Positions 8,284 through 18,117 of a DNA stretch of 64,000 bases are shown piece by piece; the stretch's first letter is position 1, and each line of letters begins with the position of its first letter. The position numbers and the translations under genes are program-made. The notes beneath the pieces are model-generated. The model saw only the letters and a program-made list of their open reading frames with translations. It was not told the DNA's origin and did not search any database. The stretch is from assembly GCA_016180425.1 (NCBI GenBank), contig JACPBF010000001.1:517447-581446 (forward strand). Reading direction: 5' to 3'. Source of the DNA: Elusimicrobiota bacterium. Its GTDB lineage: Bacteria > Elusimicrobiota > Elusimicrobia > 2-02-FULL-39-32.

Positions 8284-8676
8284 ATGAATCGTAAAAAAAT
8301 TATTGTATCTTTCCTGATAGGCCTTCTGGCAGGAGCAGCTCTTTATAAATGGTCTGCTTATTACTGCGGATTTCATTGTCATGGCAAGTGGGGCTGGGGA
8401 ACGCATCGAGAATTTAAGACTGATAAGATGCTGGAGAAATACACAAAAAAATTAAACTTAACTGCTGACCAAAAACAAAAGATTGAAAAAATTTTAAAAG
8501 ATAACTTTCAACAATTTAAAGAGTTAAAAAGTAAAGTGCGTCCTCAATTTGAAGAGCTTAAATCCAAAACCCACTTAGAGATTAAAAAAATTCTAAGCCC
8601 TGAACAAACCATTAAGTTTGAAAAAATATTAGAGGAACGAGAGAAAAAAAGAAAAAAGAGGTTTGAAACACATTGA
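8284..8676 (+). CDS. Spy/CpxP-like periplasmic protein (LTxxQ family)
   Basis: 130 residues. An N-terminal membrane segment (~5-22) is followed by a Cys/His/Trp-rich stretch (YYCGFHCHGKWGWG) that could bind metal. Residues ~48-130 are amphipathic helix with two LTxxQ-like motifs (LTADQKQKIEKIL and LSPEQTIKFEKIL), as in Spy, CpxP and CnrX-type proteins. The family comprises periplasmic chaperones or metal/stress sensors. It sits between the anti-sigma and efflux genes and its stop overlaps the tolC-like start (TTGA). A role in sensing whatever the pump exports is an inference. Confidence 0.8.
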   Translation: MNRKKIIVSFLIGLLAGAALYKWSAYYCGFHCHGKWGWGTHREFKTDKMLEKYTKKLNLTADQKQKIEKILKDNFQQFKELKSKVRPQFEELKSKTHLEIKKILSPEQTIKFEKILEEREKKRKKRFETH

Positions 8677-9929
8677 TTTTACTTTGCTTATTAATAACTG
8701 CGATGTTGCCAGCTATTGCTTTTTCAGATGAAAGAGGTTCAGATTCCATGAATCTAACTTGGAAACAGATTGCGCAAACCGCGGAAAAAAATAATCCAGA
8801 CATTCTAGCCGCGCTCTCAAACGTTAAATCGTCAGAAGCAAAAATTAAAATTAATCTCAGCGATTTTTTTCCAGAGTTATCTGGGAATGCTTCCTATTCT
8901 AAATCCAAAACTCAAAGTAACTCAAGTGAAGAGGATGCTTCTCTTAGTTTAACTGCCCAGCAATCCATTTTTTCAGGATTTGCCTCTAAGGGAAATGTGG
9001 ATTCTGCCAAAGCTCTTTTTTTAAGCAGCAAAGCCAGCCTGCTAGAGACAGAATCGCGTGTGTTGTACGAACTGCGGTCTGCGTATGTCAATGTTTTATA
9101 TTCCCAGGAAAACAGTAAACTCCTTCAAAAAATTTTGGATCGTAAAGAGGGCAACAAGAAATTGATTGAGCTGCGCTACCAAGGTGGGAGAGAAAATCGC
9201 GGATCTTTTTTACGAGCCCAAGCTCAAGCTAGTCAATCCCAATTTGAACTAAAGCAGGCAGAGCGTAGTTTACGGGTGGCTAAAAAAACTTTAGGCCGTG
9301 CTATGGGCAAAAATTTAAACCCTTCTCAAACTATTTTAGGATCTTTTGAAGTTCAGATGGAAAGCAACTCACCCGATTTTGAATCGTTAGCTAAACAAAA
9401 CCCAACAGTTCGCAATAGTGAATATGCTTTAATGAATGCTCAAAGCCTGCTGATTCAAGCCAGGTCCAATTTTTTCCCATCTTTATCGCTTTCTGCCAGC
9501 GGAAAAAAACAAGGTAAAAATTTAACACTAAATAATGATAGCTGGTCTATTGCAGGCTCAATCTCTTACCCGTTTTTTGCCGGCGGGAGACATTATTATA
9601 ATGTGCTTAAAGCTAAAGCGGAAATAGAGCAAGCTCTAGCCCAACTAGAAAGCCAAGAACAAAAAATTAAAATTGCTTTAGAAGATGCGTTTGTAAAATT
9701 TGAGAATGCGCTAGAGCAAGTTAAAATTCAAAAACAATTTTTGGAAGCTGCCCAGGAGCGGGCAAAAATTGCCCGCTCACAGTATAATAACGGCCTGCTT
9801 TCTTATCAAGACTGGGACTTAATTGAAAATGACCTTACCCTTACGGAAAAACAAACTCTAGAATCCTTACAGAGAGCAGCGCTGGCTGAAGCCTCATGGT
9901 TTGAAACCCAAGGGAAAAGTTTGCATTAA
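8673..9929 (+). CDS. TolC-family outer-membrane efflux protein
   Basis: 418 residues from a TTG overlapping the previous stop. Signal peptide ~1-18 (ITAMLPAIAFS). The rest shows the duplicated OEP pattern: long coiled helices with segments such as IKINLSDFFPELSGNASYS in the first half and LIQARSNFFPSLSLSASG in the second, each followed by beta-barrel strands. It forms the trimeric outer-membrane exit duct of type I or MacAB pumps. It is directly upstream of the adaptor and ABC genes, which indicates a complete tripartite pump. Confidence 0.92.
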   Translation: MILLCLLITAMLPAIAFSDERGSDSMNLTWKQIAQTAEKNNPDILAALSNVKSSEAKIKINLSDFFPELSGNASYSKSKTQSNSSEEDASLSLTAQQSIFSGFASKGNVDSAKALFLSSKASLLETESRVLYELRSAYVNVLYSQENSKLLQKILDRKEGNKKLIELRYQGGRENRGSFLRAQAQASQSQFELKQAERSLRVAKKTLGRAMGKNLNPSQTILGSFEVQMESNSPDFESLAKQNPTVRNSEYALMNAQSLLIQARSNFFPSLSLSASGKKQGKNLTLNNDSWSIAGSISYPFFAGGRHYYNVLKAKAEIEQALAQLESQEQKIKIALEDAFVKFENALEQVKIQKQFLEAAQERAKIARSQYNNGLLSYQDWDLIENDLTLTEKQTLESLQRAALAEASWFETQGKSLH

Positions 9930-9933
9930 ATAT

Positions 9934-10929
9934 ATGAAAATTAAAAAAATCCTAAAAATAACTCTCATTCTAATCCTGATTGGAACTTGTTTATTTGTCT
10001 GGCAAAAATTTAAGCGCAAAAATTTAAAAGAGCGATTTAAAACCATAACTGTAGAAAAAGGGGAACTTAAAATTACAGTGCAAGCTACTGGCTCCCTGAT
10101 GCCGCAAAATCGTCTGGAAATAAAACCACCTATTTCTGGAAGGATAGAGAACATTCGTGTTGAGGAAGGACAAACAGTTAAAAAAGGAGAGATTCTTGCC
10201 TGGATCAGCAGCACAGAAAGAGCCGCTCTCCTGGATGCAGCCCGCTCCAAAGGTGAAAAAGAACTTATCTACTGGGAGGATCTCTACAAACCAACCCCAT
10301 TAATATCGCCCATGGAAGGAGTGATTATTGTGCGCAACATGCAGCCAGGCCAAAGCATTACAATTCAAGATGCGCCTCTTGTAATGTCAGACCGTCTAAT
10401 TGTTAAAGCTCAGGTAGATGAAACGGATATTGGACAGTTGCTCCTTCAGCAAAAAGTAGAAATTATTTTAGATGCTTACCCAAATGTAAAGATTAAAGGC
10501 AAAGTGAATCACATCGCCTATGAATCTAAAACCGTGAACAATGTAACGATGTACGAAGTGGAGGTATTGCCGGAAAAAATTCTAGATTTTATGCGCTCTG
10601 GCATGACTGCAAATCTTAAATTTATTATTCAAGAAAAAGATAATATTCTGATTATTCCACAGGAAGCTGTGAAAACCACGGATAACCAGACAACTGTTTT
10701 TGTTCCTTCCACAGAAGAAAAAAATAAAAAAAACAAAATTCTAAAGACCATTGAAACTGGAATAACAGATGGAAAAAAAATCGAAATCCTTCAAGGTCTT
10801 TCTGAAGGCGAACCCATCTTAGTTCCTGAAATAAGATTCCAAAACTTTAAAGAGAAAAACAGCGGGGTTAACCCATTTATGCCTGCAAGAAGAAGATCAG
10901 GGAGTGGGGGGAGTGGAGAAAGAAAATAA
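9934..10929 (+). CDS. MacA-like periplasmic adaptor (HlyD/RND-type membrane fusion protein)
   Basis: About 331 residues from the ATG at 9934, 4 nt after the tolC-like stop; an in-frame TTG at 9901 lies inside the previous gene and is less likely. It has an N-terminal membrane anchor (~5-22), a split lipoyl/barrel-sandwich domain (ISGRIENIRVEEGQTVKKGE ... ISPMEGVIIVRN) and then beta-barrel and membrane-proximal domains. The alpha-helical hairpin between the lipoyl halves is reduced to roughly 30 residues, shorter than in E. coli MacA. It links the TolC-type duct to the MacB-type ATPase. The C-terminus is basic and Gly/Ser-rich. Confidence 0.9.
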   Translation: MKIKKILKITLILILIGTCLFVWQKFKRKNLKERFKTITVEKGELKITVQATGSLMPQNRLEIKPPISGRIENIRVEEGQTVKKGEILAWISSTERAALLDAARSKGEKELIYWEDLYKPTPLISPMEGVIIVRNMQPGQSITIQDAPLVMSDRLIVKAQVDETDIGQLLLQQKVEIILDAYPNVKIKGKVNHIAYESKTVNNVTMYEVEVLPEKILDFMRSGMTANLKFIIQEKDNILIIPQEAVKTTDNQTTVFVPSTEEKNKKNKILKTIETGITDGKKIEILQGLSEGEPILVPEIRFQNFKEKNSGVNPFMPARRRSGSGGSGERK

Positions 10930-11020
10930 TTTTGTGAGCGCCATAAAATATTGTGATCTTTAAGTTCAACCTGAATAATACATTATTTGAGTTCGCAAGA
11001 TTCAAAATAAAAAAGTCATT

Positions 11021-13009
11021 ATGCTAATCGAAATAAAAGGAATTAAAAAAACATACCAGATGGGTGAAACCATGGTGCCAGCTCTTCGCAACATTACCTG
11101 CTCCATTGATTCAGGAGAATTTATAGCGATTATGGGCCCTTCTGGATCAGGAAAATCCACACTCATGCACATCCTAGGACTACTAGATACACCCGACTCT
11201 GGTTCCTACCGGTTAGCTGGAGAAGAAATTTCAGGTTTAAGCGAAGATGAACTCTCCCGGTTGCGCGCAAAAATAATTGGATTTGTCTTTCAACAGTTTA
11301 ACCTTATCCCAAGAACTTCCGCTTTAGAAAATGTTGCTCTACCCTTGCTTTACACGCAATCTAAAGATCATAAAACATTTCCAAAACATCTGTTAGAACA
11401 GGTAGGACTTGAGGGAAGAATAAACCACAAGCCCAATGAACTGTCCGGAGGGCAGCAACAAAGAGTTTCTATTGCCAGAGCTCTTGTGAACCAGCCAAAA
11501 ATAATTTTTGCAGATGAACCAACCGGCAATCTAGATTCAAAATCTCAAAATGAAATCATGCATATTTTTAAAAAACTGAATGAACAAGGACTCACTATTA
11601 TTTTGGTAACGCATGAAGAAGAAGTAGCTGCTAACGCTAAACGCATCATTAAAATGCGAGATGGAATGATCCTCTCTGATGAAATCCGCTCAGAACTAGA
11701 AGAGTTTAACACTATCCGAACATTAACAAAACCTGCTGCAAAAACCCTTGAACTACTCTTTCCACAAACAAAAAATAGTCCTTCCTATTCTCTTTTTGAA
11801 GCCTCTGAACATTTTAAACAGGCCTGGCGCTCATTATCCATCAATAAAGTGCGCACAGGACTTTCCATGCTTGGAATCCTGATTGGAGTAGGAGCAGTGA
11901 TCAGCATGCTCGCATTAGGTCAAGGCGCAAAAGAAACCCTTGAAAAACAGTTATCTTCCATGGGGTCTAACCTTTTAGTTTTGCGGCCTGGTTCCATGAG
12001 AGCAAGAGGAGTTGCTTTACAAACCGGAGAAGTCACAAAATTTACTGTGCAAGACGCTGAAGAAATTAAAAAGGACATTCCAACGGTAAAGGATGTCTCC
12101 CCTTCGGTGACTGGGCGTGGTCAAATCGTGTATGGAAATAAAAATTGGAACAGCCAAATTTTAGGAGCGCTGCCTCAGTACGCTCCCATGCGGGCATCCT
12201 CCCCTTATCTTGGCAGATTTTTTACTCATGAGGAAGACCTCCAAAGGGCTCGAGTCGCGGTTTTAGGACAAACCATTGTTAGGGAACTTTTTTTAAACTC
12301 TAACCCTATTGGAGAAATGATTAAAATTAATAAAATTAATTTTCAGGTGATCGGGATCTTGCCGGAAAAAGGGGCAACTTCTTGGCGTGATCAAGATGAC
12401 ATTGTTGTGATCCCGCTCAATACTGCAATGCGCCGCGTGCTAGGAAAAGATTTTGTGGATTCCATAGACATAGAGATATTGGATTCAAACAGCATGGAAG
12501 ATTCCGAAGAACAAATTAAAAACCTAATCATTCAGAACCATCGGATCCCTGCTTCCCAACAAGAATCTTTTGAAATCCGAAATTTAGCGGAAATTCAGGC
12601 TGCGCTTTCTGAAACAAGCAGAACCATGTCCTTGCTTTTAGGATCAATCGCTTTGATTTCTCTAATTGTAGGTGGGATTGGCATCATGAATATTATGCTG
12701 GTTTCTGTGACTGAGCGGACACGGGAGATCGGTCTGCGTAAAGCTGTGGGAGCAAAACAGTTCGATATCCTTAGCCAATTTTTGATTGAAGCAGTGGTGG
12801 TCAGTTGTTTAGGAGGTTTAGCAGGAATACTATTAGGCGCTTCTGTTTCCTTTACTATTACCCAACTGGCAGGTTGGACCACAAATATATCCTTAGAATC
12901 AATATTAATCGCTCTGCTTTTTTCTTTAGGAGTTGGAATCGGATTTGGCCTTTGGCCAGCTAAAAAAGCAGCTTCTCTTAATCCTATTGACGCCTTGCGC
13001 TATGAATAA
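11021..13009 (+). CDS. MacB-type ABC exporter, fused ATPase and permease
   Basis: 662 residues, close to the family length. The ATPase (~1-225) has Walker A GPSGSGKS, signature LSGGQQQR, Walker [13 protein letters not shown] and a downstream His switch (VTHEEE). After a linker come one transmembrane helix (~275-300), a periplasmic MacB core domain (~305-530), and three more helices with the FtsX-type segment ([20 protein letters not shown]). MacB drives export of periplasmic substrates such as toxins, lipopeptides or macrolides through a TolC duct by mechanotransmission. The upstream adaptor and duct genes complete the pump. The substrate cannot be told from sequence. Confidence 0.95.
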   Translation: MLIEIKGIKKTYQMGETMVPALRNITCSIDSGEFIAIMGPSGSGKSTLMHILGLLDTPDSGSYRLAGEEISGLSEDELSRLRAKIIGFVFQQFNLIPRTSALENVALPLLYTQSKDHKTFPKHLLEQVGLEGRINHKPNELSGGQQQRVSIARALVNQPKIIFADEPTGNLDSKSQNEIMHIFKKLNEQGLTIILVTHEEEVAANAKRIIKMRDGMILSDEIRSELEEFNTIRTLTKPAAKTLELLFPQTKNSPSYSLFEASEHFKQAWRSLSINKVRTGLSMLGILIGVGAVISMLALGQGAKETLEKQLSSMGSNLLVLRPGSMRARGVALQTGEVTKFTVQDAEEIKKDIPTVKDVSPSVTGRGQIVYGNKNWNSQILGALPQYAPMRASSPYLGRFFTHEEDLQRARVAVLGQTIVRELFLNSNPIGEMIKINKINFQVIGILPEKGATSWRDQDDIVVIPLNTAMRRVLGKDFVDSIDIEILDSNSMEDSEEQIKNLIIQNHRIPASQQESFEIRNLAEIQAALSETSRTMSLLLGSIALISLIVGGIGIMNIMLVSVTERTREIGLRKAVGAKQFDILSQFLIEAVVVSCLGGLAGILLGASVSFTITQLAGWTTNISLESILIALLFSLGVGIGFGLWPAKKAASLNPIDALRYE

Positions 13010-13072
13010 AAATATATTGATCCTTTCCAAATAAAAAATCACCTAAAAAATCTATGTAAGATTCTCCAAAAC

Positions 13073-13102
13073 TTGACGACTAAGGGGTAGAAGCTGTATT
13101 GT
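13073..13102 (+). promoter_or_regulatory. Possible promoter of the PiT transporter gene
   Basis: TTGACG (13073-13078) and TATTGT (13097-13102) with an 18-nt spacer, followed by an AAGGGAGA ribosome site and the ATG at 13118. The leader would be short. The match is moderate. Confidence 0.4.
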
Positions 13103-13117
13103 AAGGGAGAATCTTTC

Positions 13118-14224
13118 ATGAGCATAAGTGTCTTCATTCTATTAGCTGGACTCTTTTTATCTTATTCAAACGGGGCGAACGATAATTTTAAAGGGGTAGC
13201 GACTTTGTTTGGGAGCGGAGCTTCCAATTATAAACGCGCTCTCTATTGGGCAACGTTCACAACTTTCCTTGGATCTCTGGCTGCTTTATTCTTGTCAAAA
13301 GGGTTAGTTGCAGTTTTTAGTGGAAAGGGGTTGGTGCCAAACTCAGTCACAGAGATGCCCTTGTTTTTATTCTCTGTTGGTTTAGGGTCAGCGTTCACTG
13401 TTTATCTCGCTACTCTGACAGGTTTTCCCATCTCTACAACTCATGCGCTTGTTGGCGGACTGATCGGCGCAGGTCTTGCAGTAGGACAAAACATTCAGAT
13501 CGAAAAACTCTGGAACATTTATCTATTACCACTCCTATTTTCTCCTATAATCTCTCTAATTCTAACTCGAGCTTTCTATCCTCTATTTCAATCTTTAAGA
13601 AAAGCGTGTGGAATCAATGGCCAAACCTGTTTTTGTATTAATGGCAAAGAAGAGATTGTGGAAGTAACACCCGCAGGAGCTGCAATATTAAAATCGTCTG
13701 GTCTTACTTTAACAATAGATCAGGTGTCTGTATGCCAAACCCGCTACATGGGCACGCTTTTAGGTTTCAGCGCACAGAACGTTCTTGACCGCCTTCATTA
13801 TCTCAGCGCAGGCGCAGTGAGCTTTGCCCGAGGACTGAATGACACGCCTAAGATAGCGGCTTTGATGATCGGCGCTCAAATTTTTGGAATTAATAATGCC
13901 ATCTTGTGGGTTGGGAGCCTTATGGTTTTGGGAGGATTACTCAATGCGCGCAAAGTAGCTCAAACCATGAGCAAAAAAATTACTCCCATGAACCACGGTC
14001 AAGGCTTTACAGCCAATTTAATTTCTGCGATTCTTGTAACTATGGCATCATTTTTTAGTTTTCCTGTTTCAACCACGCATGTGACCTGCGGCGCGATTTT
14101 TGGAATCGGCATGGTAAGCCAGAAAGCTGATTGGAAAGTGGTTAGAAATATTTTAATCTCTTGGCTAATTACATTGCCGGTTGCAGCTGTTTTGTCCGGA
14201 GCAATTCTATTATTAATAAAGTAA
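13118..14224 (+). CDS. PiT-family inorganic phosphate transporter
   Basis: 368 residues, an integral membrane protein with the duplicated PiT signature: SNGANDNFKGVATLFGSG with GFPISTTHALVGGLIGAGL in the first half, and ARGLNDTPKIAAL with FPVSTTHVTCGAIFGIG in the second. These proteins are proton- or sodium-driven phosphate importers and also carry arsenate. A small loop between the halves contains CFCINGKEEIVEV. The next gene, 13 nt on, contains an arsenite methyltransferase domain, so co-transcription could link anion uptake with arsenic handling (inference). Confidence 0.92.
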   Translation: MSISVFILLAGLFLSYSNGANDNFKGVATLFGSGASNYKRALYWATFTTFLGSLAALFLSKGLVAVFSGKGLVPNSVTEMPLFLFSVGLGSAFTVYLATLTGFPISTTHALVGGLIGAGLAVGQNIQIEKLWNIYLLPLLFSPIISLILTRAFYPLFQSLRKACGINGQTCFCINGKEEIVEVTPAGAAILKSSGLTLTIDQVSVCQTRYMGTLLGFSAQNVLDRLHYLSAGAVSFARGLNDTPKIAALMIGAQIFGINNAILWVGSLMVLGGLLNARKVAQTMSKKITPMNHGQGFTANLISAILVTMASFFSFPVSTTHVTCGAIFGIGMVSQKADWKVVRNILISWLITLPVAAVLSGAILLLIK

Positions 14225-14237
14225 GTAGGAGAAAACC

Positions 14238-16790
14238 ATGACAAAGGAAATTAAAAATTCCACTATTTTTTATAAACCTAATCTAACGACTTGGAAAGGA
14301 TTGAGACAGTCTCAATCCCAGTCTCAATTCTCAGAAGAAAAGGTTCATTTTTTCTTAGATGGCGATTCACCCAACTGGATCGCTGTAGATGAAAGAGGAT
14401 CCCAGATTCTTCAATGGGTGAATGGGCAAAGGAACTTTGGAGACATCCTCCGACTCTACAGCCAAACTCAAATGTTTGATTTTGCAAAATCTTGGCTCCA
14501 TTGCCACACTTTTTTAAAAGAGGCATTGCAGCGAGGAATTATTTCTCTCCAACCTTTTGAGTCATCCCCGTATTTAGGCAGAAGCCATTATCTTAAAACC
14601 AAGAGGCTAAAAGAATTTTGGATCCATTTAACCCAAACCTGCAATCTGACCTGTAGCCATTGTTTAGTCTCTTCTGGACCAAAAGGAAAAAATGGGCCAA
14701 ACAAAGAATTTTATTTAAGAGTCCTGGATGAGACCAGTGAACTAGGAGTGGAACGGTACTATTTTACAGGTGGAGAACCTTTTATTCGTTCAGATATTTT
14801 TGATCTTATACAGTATATAACAGAAACAAAACAGAAAGAATTAATTATTTTAACGAATGCAACCCTTTTTACCAATTCACGGATTGAACAGCTTAAAAAA
14901 CTGAGTCGGAAAAAAGTAAAATTTCAGGTGAGCATAGATGGAACTACACCGCAGACAAACGACTCTATCCGAGGAATAGGCGTTTTTGAAAAGGCAGCCC
15001 AAGGGCTGCGAGTTTTAAGCGAACTTGGGTTTGAAACTTCTTTAACTGCCGTGGTCACAAAAAAAAATTTGCAGGAACTTGGAAACTTGCCCAAACTTGC
15101 TAAGGAACTCGGAGCCAAATCCATCCACCTCATGTGGCTCCACAAAAGAGGTCGAATTCTAGAAGCAAAGGAATCTTCTTTTCCAACCACCGCGGAACTT
15201 TTGCATTTGGCAAAAAGTGTTAAGCGCTCCTCGGAAAATTTAGGAATTATTTTCGATAATGTGGAATCCCTTAAATTGCGGGTGAATGGCCACAATCATG
15301 TTAAATATGATTTAGGAATGATGGGTTGGGAAAGTTTGTGTCTCTATCTCAATGGAGAACTCTATCCTTCTGCTGCAATGGCTGGTCAATCGAATTTAAG
15401 TTTCGGAACACTCAACGGCAAAACAATCCAGGAACTCTGGCTGCAAAGTGATGTGGCTCAACGTATCCGCAATACAAGCGTGATCAACAAAATTTCCTTA
15501 ATAAAAGATCCTTTTCAATTTTTGACTGGTGGAGGAGATATTGAGCATAGTTACTTCTTTTCTGCCAACGGAAAAGAGGGAAACTTTCTTGCGCCAGACC
15601 CCTACTACGAACTTTATGTGGAACTCATTAAAGAGATCATGCTGGATTTGGCAATTCAGAAAAAACAGAACTTGAATAGTAAATCTGGATTCAACCCTCC
15701 AACTATTCTTCATTCCATGGGTGAAGATGCGATTACCTGTAGCGAAGATGCGAAAGGTTGGCTAAGCTCTGGGGAGTTTCCAAAAGTAAGGTTACTTCAT
15801 TCCAACTGTGTTCTTTCCTTTGATGTAGAAAAACCCTACAAAGCGGTGCAAAAATTCTATGGAAAAGCTGCTGAAAAACCACAGGAAGAACTCTGCTGCC
15901 CAATAAAATATGATGACAGTGAAATTAGCCACATTCCACAAGAAGTGATCGACCGTTTTTATGGGTGCGGTTCCCCCATTTCCATGGCACAGGTGAAAAT
16001 TGGAGAGACAACCTTAGACCTAGGTTCCGGCGCAGGGATCGACTGCTTCATTGCGGCAAAAAAAGTAGGCGCTGCGGGTAAAGTAATTGGCGTGGACATG
16101 ACAGATCAAATGCTGGAGGTTGCCAATCGCTGCAAAGAAACAGTGGCAAAAAATCTTGGGTTCGACGTCGTGGAATTTAAGAAGGGTTATCTGGAAAAAA
16201 TTCCTGTACCAGACCATTCTGTAGATTTAGTAACCTCCAACTGCGTGATTAACCTCTCCCCAGATAAAAAGAAAGTGTTCGCCGAAATTTGGCGCATTTT
16301 AAAGGACACCGGCCGTCTGGTGGTGGCAGATATTGTCTCCGACCGTTCCGTTCCTCTATCCCTTCAAGCGCATCAGGAGCTCTGGGGCGAATGTATTTCC
16401 GGTTCTCTTTCCGAGGATGAATTCCTCGCTCAACTCCAGAGAGCTGGATTCTATGGAATTTCTCTTCTAAAGAAAACATTTTGGAAAGAGGTGGAAGGCG
16501 TAAAATTCTACTCAATTACCGTACGCGGTTTTAAGTTCGAAAAAAAGGATGGATGTAAATTTATTGGACAAAAAGCGATCTATCTTGGTCCCTACCAATC
16601 CGTAATGGATGAAGAAGGTCACCTCTTCCCCAGAGGAGAAAAAGTGGAAATTTGCACCGATACCGCAGCCAAATTGCAAGCAGAGCCGTACATGAATCAA
16701 TTCCATGTTCTAGAGCCTGGAAATCAAACAAAAATTAAAATTGAAATTAAAGAGAACAATTCAAACTGTTGTGGTCCAAGCTGCTGTTAA
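14238..16790 (+). CDS. Fusion protein: PqqD-like region, SPASM-type radical SAM enzyme, and ArsM-like arsenite methyltransferase
   Basis: 850 residues with ribosome site TAGGAGA. Residues ~30-110 resemble a PqqD-type domain. A radical SAM core follows: the cluster motif CNLTCSHC (Cys ~135/139/142), then FTGGEPFIRSD and FQVSIDGTTPQTND; a SPASM-like tail has few Cys. From ~515 the sequence is ArsM-like: RFYGCGSP, the SAM-binding DLGSGAGIDCFIAAKKVG, VIGVDMTDQMLEVA, and both arsenic-binding Cys motifs (SNCVINLSPDKK ~668 and LWGECISGSL ~718). The C-terminus ends in a Cys cluster, CCGPSCC. The methyltransferase half should methylate trivalent arsenic; the radical SAM half might build or break a C-As bond, by analogy with arsenosugar enzymes (inference). 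Residues 17-28 contain a short SQ repeat encoded by an 11-nt tandem repeat. Confidence 0.85.
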   Translation: MTKEIKNSTIFYKPNLTTWKGLRQSQSQSQFSEEKVHFFLDGDSPNWIAVDERGSQILQWVNGQRNFGDILRLYSQTQMFDFAKSWLHCHTFLKEALQRGIISLQPFESSPYLGRSHYLKTKRLKEFWIHLTQTCNLTCSHCLVSSGPKGKNGPNKEFYLRVLDETSELGVERYYFTGGEPFIRSDIFDLIQYITETKQKELIILTNATLFTNSRIEQLKKLSRKKVKFQVSIDGTTPQTNDSIRGIGVFEKAAQGLRVLSELGFETSLTAVVTKKNLQELGNLPKLAKELGAKSIHLMWLHKRGRILEAKESSFPTTAELLHLAKSVKRSSENLGIIFDNVESLKLRVNGHNHVKYDLGMMGWESLCLYLNGELYPSAAMAGQSNLSFGTLNGKTIQELWLQSDVAQRIRNTSVINKISLIKDPFQFLTGGGDIEHSYFFSANGKEGNFLAPDPYYELYVELIKEIMLDLAIQKKQNLNSKSGFNPPTILHSMGEDAITCSEDAKGWLSSGEFPKVRLLHSNCVLSFDVEKPYKAVQKFYGKAAEKPQEELCCPIKYDDSEISHIPQEVIDRFYGCGSPISMAQVKIGETTLDLGSGAGIDCFIAAKKVGAAGKVIGVDMTDQMLEVANRCKETVAKNLGFDVVEFKKGYLEKIPVPDHSVDLVTSNCVINLSPDKKKVFAEIWRILKDTGRLVVADIVSDRSVPLSLQAHQELWGECISGSLSEDEFLAQLQRAGFYGISLLKKTFWKEVEGVKFYSITVRGFKFEKKDGCKFIGQKAIYLGPYQSVMDEEGHLFPRGEKVEICTDTAAKLQAEPYMNQFHVLEPGNQTKIKIEIKENNSNCCGPSCC

Positions 16791-16889
16791 AGAGACATTT
16801 TTGCAACATTATTTACACTATGTCCTAAATAAATTAATTCGTTAGCCCAAATTTGGATAATATGTTGCTATAAAAATAAAGTTACCTAT

Positions 16890-18110
16890 ATGACACCTAC
16901 TATTTCGAATTCTTCAAATATCATAGTACACACCCTGCGCAAAGTCTCTACTGACTTCGTAAAAAACATTGACAGTTCTACGCAAATTTGGGCCTCGAGT
17001 TTGGACTGGTTCCAACAAGAATGGGGACGCGACACCTTTATTTCTTTACCGGGTCTTTTACTGGCTACCAAGCGGTTTGAAGAAGCAAAAAGTGTCCTTC
17101 GGCGATTTGCCTCCTTTGAAAAAAATGGACTTATCCCAAACCGCATCTCGGATCCTCAAAATCCTGAAACTATCGAGTATAATACCGTAGACGCTTCTCT
17201 TTGGTTTGTCCAATCTATAAAAAGCTATCTTCAATTCACAAATGATTGGAACTTTGTTAAAGAGATGGTTCCTAAAATACAGAAAATTATTCATGCCTAT
17301 AAGAATGGAACGAGTTATATTCGTCAAAACAGAATTCATGAAATAAAGATGGACGGAGACGGACTCTTAATGAGCCCTCCCCAAGCAACATGGATGGATG
17401 CGGACCCGGATGGCGCAGGTCCCATTACGCCTCGTCATGGAAAAGCGGTTGAAATCAACGCTCTCTGGTATTCAAATTTGAAATTTTTAATTTTTATTGA
17501 ATCTTATTTAAGAATTAACCCCACGATCCTCCCTAATTTGGTCACTCAAATAAGAGAATCCTTCAACCAAAAATTTTGGAATGAATCTGAGAATGCTCTT
17601 TACGATGTTATTGAAGGCGACCCGCACCAAGGCGCCATTCGACCCAACATGATTTTTGCCGTAAGCCATGGAAAAGATTTATTGTCCGAGGAACGACAAA
17701 GAGGAGTTTTTAATTCGGTGAAGAAAGATTTGCTAACGCCTTTTGGGTTGCGCTCGCTCTCTCCAAGGGATTCCAATTACCGGGGAAGATACGACACAGA
17801 GAAACCTCCCAGAGAAAAAGATCGCGCTTATCATCAAGGAACTGTATGGCCCTGGCTCCTAGGGCCTTATGTGGATGTTCTGGTTCGGGTGGGACAGCAG
17901 GAAAAGAAAGAACCGGATGTTGTTCATAAAAAAATTGAGAAAATTCTAACGCCGCTTTGCGAATTTTTGCTGGCTAATCCCAACGGCTCTCTTCCTGAAG
18001 TCTTCGATGGGGACGCTCCTCACCGTCCGGGCGGAACACGTTCCCAAGCATGGAGCGTTGCCGAAGTACTGCGAGTGCTATTAAAATATCAGCTGAATAA
18101 AAATAATTAA
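16890..18110 (+). CDS. Amylo-alpha-1,6-glucosidase-type (GDE_C) glycoside hydrolase
   Basis: 406 residues showing the catalytic (alpha/alpha)6-barrel of glycogen debranching enzymes: WFQQEWGRDTFISLPGLLLA, NTVDASLWFVQSI, TWMDADPDGAGPITPRHGKAVEINALWY, and a late AYHQGTVWPWLLGPY. Full archaeal-type debranching enzymes are about 600-700 residues with an N-terminal GDE_N domain; that domain is missing here, so this is a stand-alone catalytic domain. It would hydrolyse alpha-1,6 branch glucose or a related alpha-glucoside. It starts a plus-strand run with four other sugar genes, the last of which is another glucosidase. Confidence 0.85.
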   Translation: MTPTISNSSNIIVHTLRKVSTDFVKNIDSSTQIWASSLDWFQQEWGRDTFISLPGLLLATKRFEEAKSVLRRFASFEKNGLIPNRISDPQNPETIEYNTVDASLWFVQSIKSYLQFTNDWNFVKEMVPKIQKIIHAYKNGTSYIRQNRIHEIKMDGDGLLMSPPQATWMDADPDGAGPITPRHGKAVEINALWYSNLKFLIFIESYLRINPTILPNLVTQIRESFNQKFWNESENALYDVIEGDPHQGAIRPNMIFAVSHGKDLLSEERQRGVFNSVKKDLLTPFGLRSLSPRDSNYRGRYDTEKPPREKDRAYHQGTVWPWLLGPYVDVLVRVGQQEKKEPDVVHKKIEKILTPLCEFLLANPNGSLPEVFDGDAPHRPGGTRSQAWSVAEVLRVLLKYQLNKNN

Positions 18111-18117
18111 AAAACCT

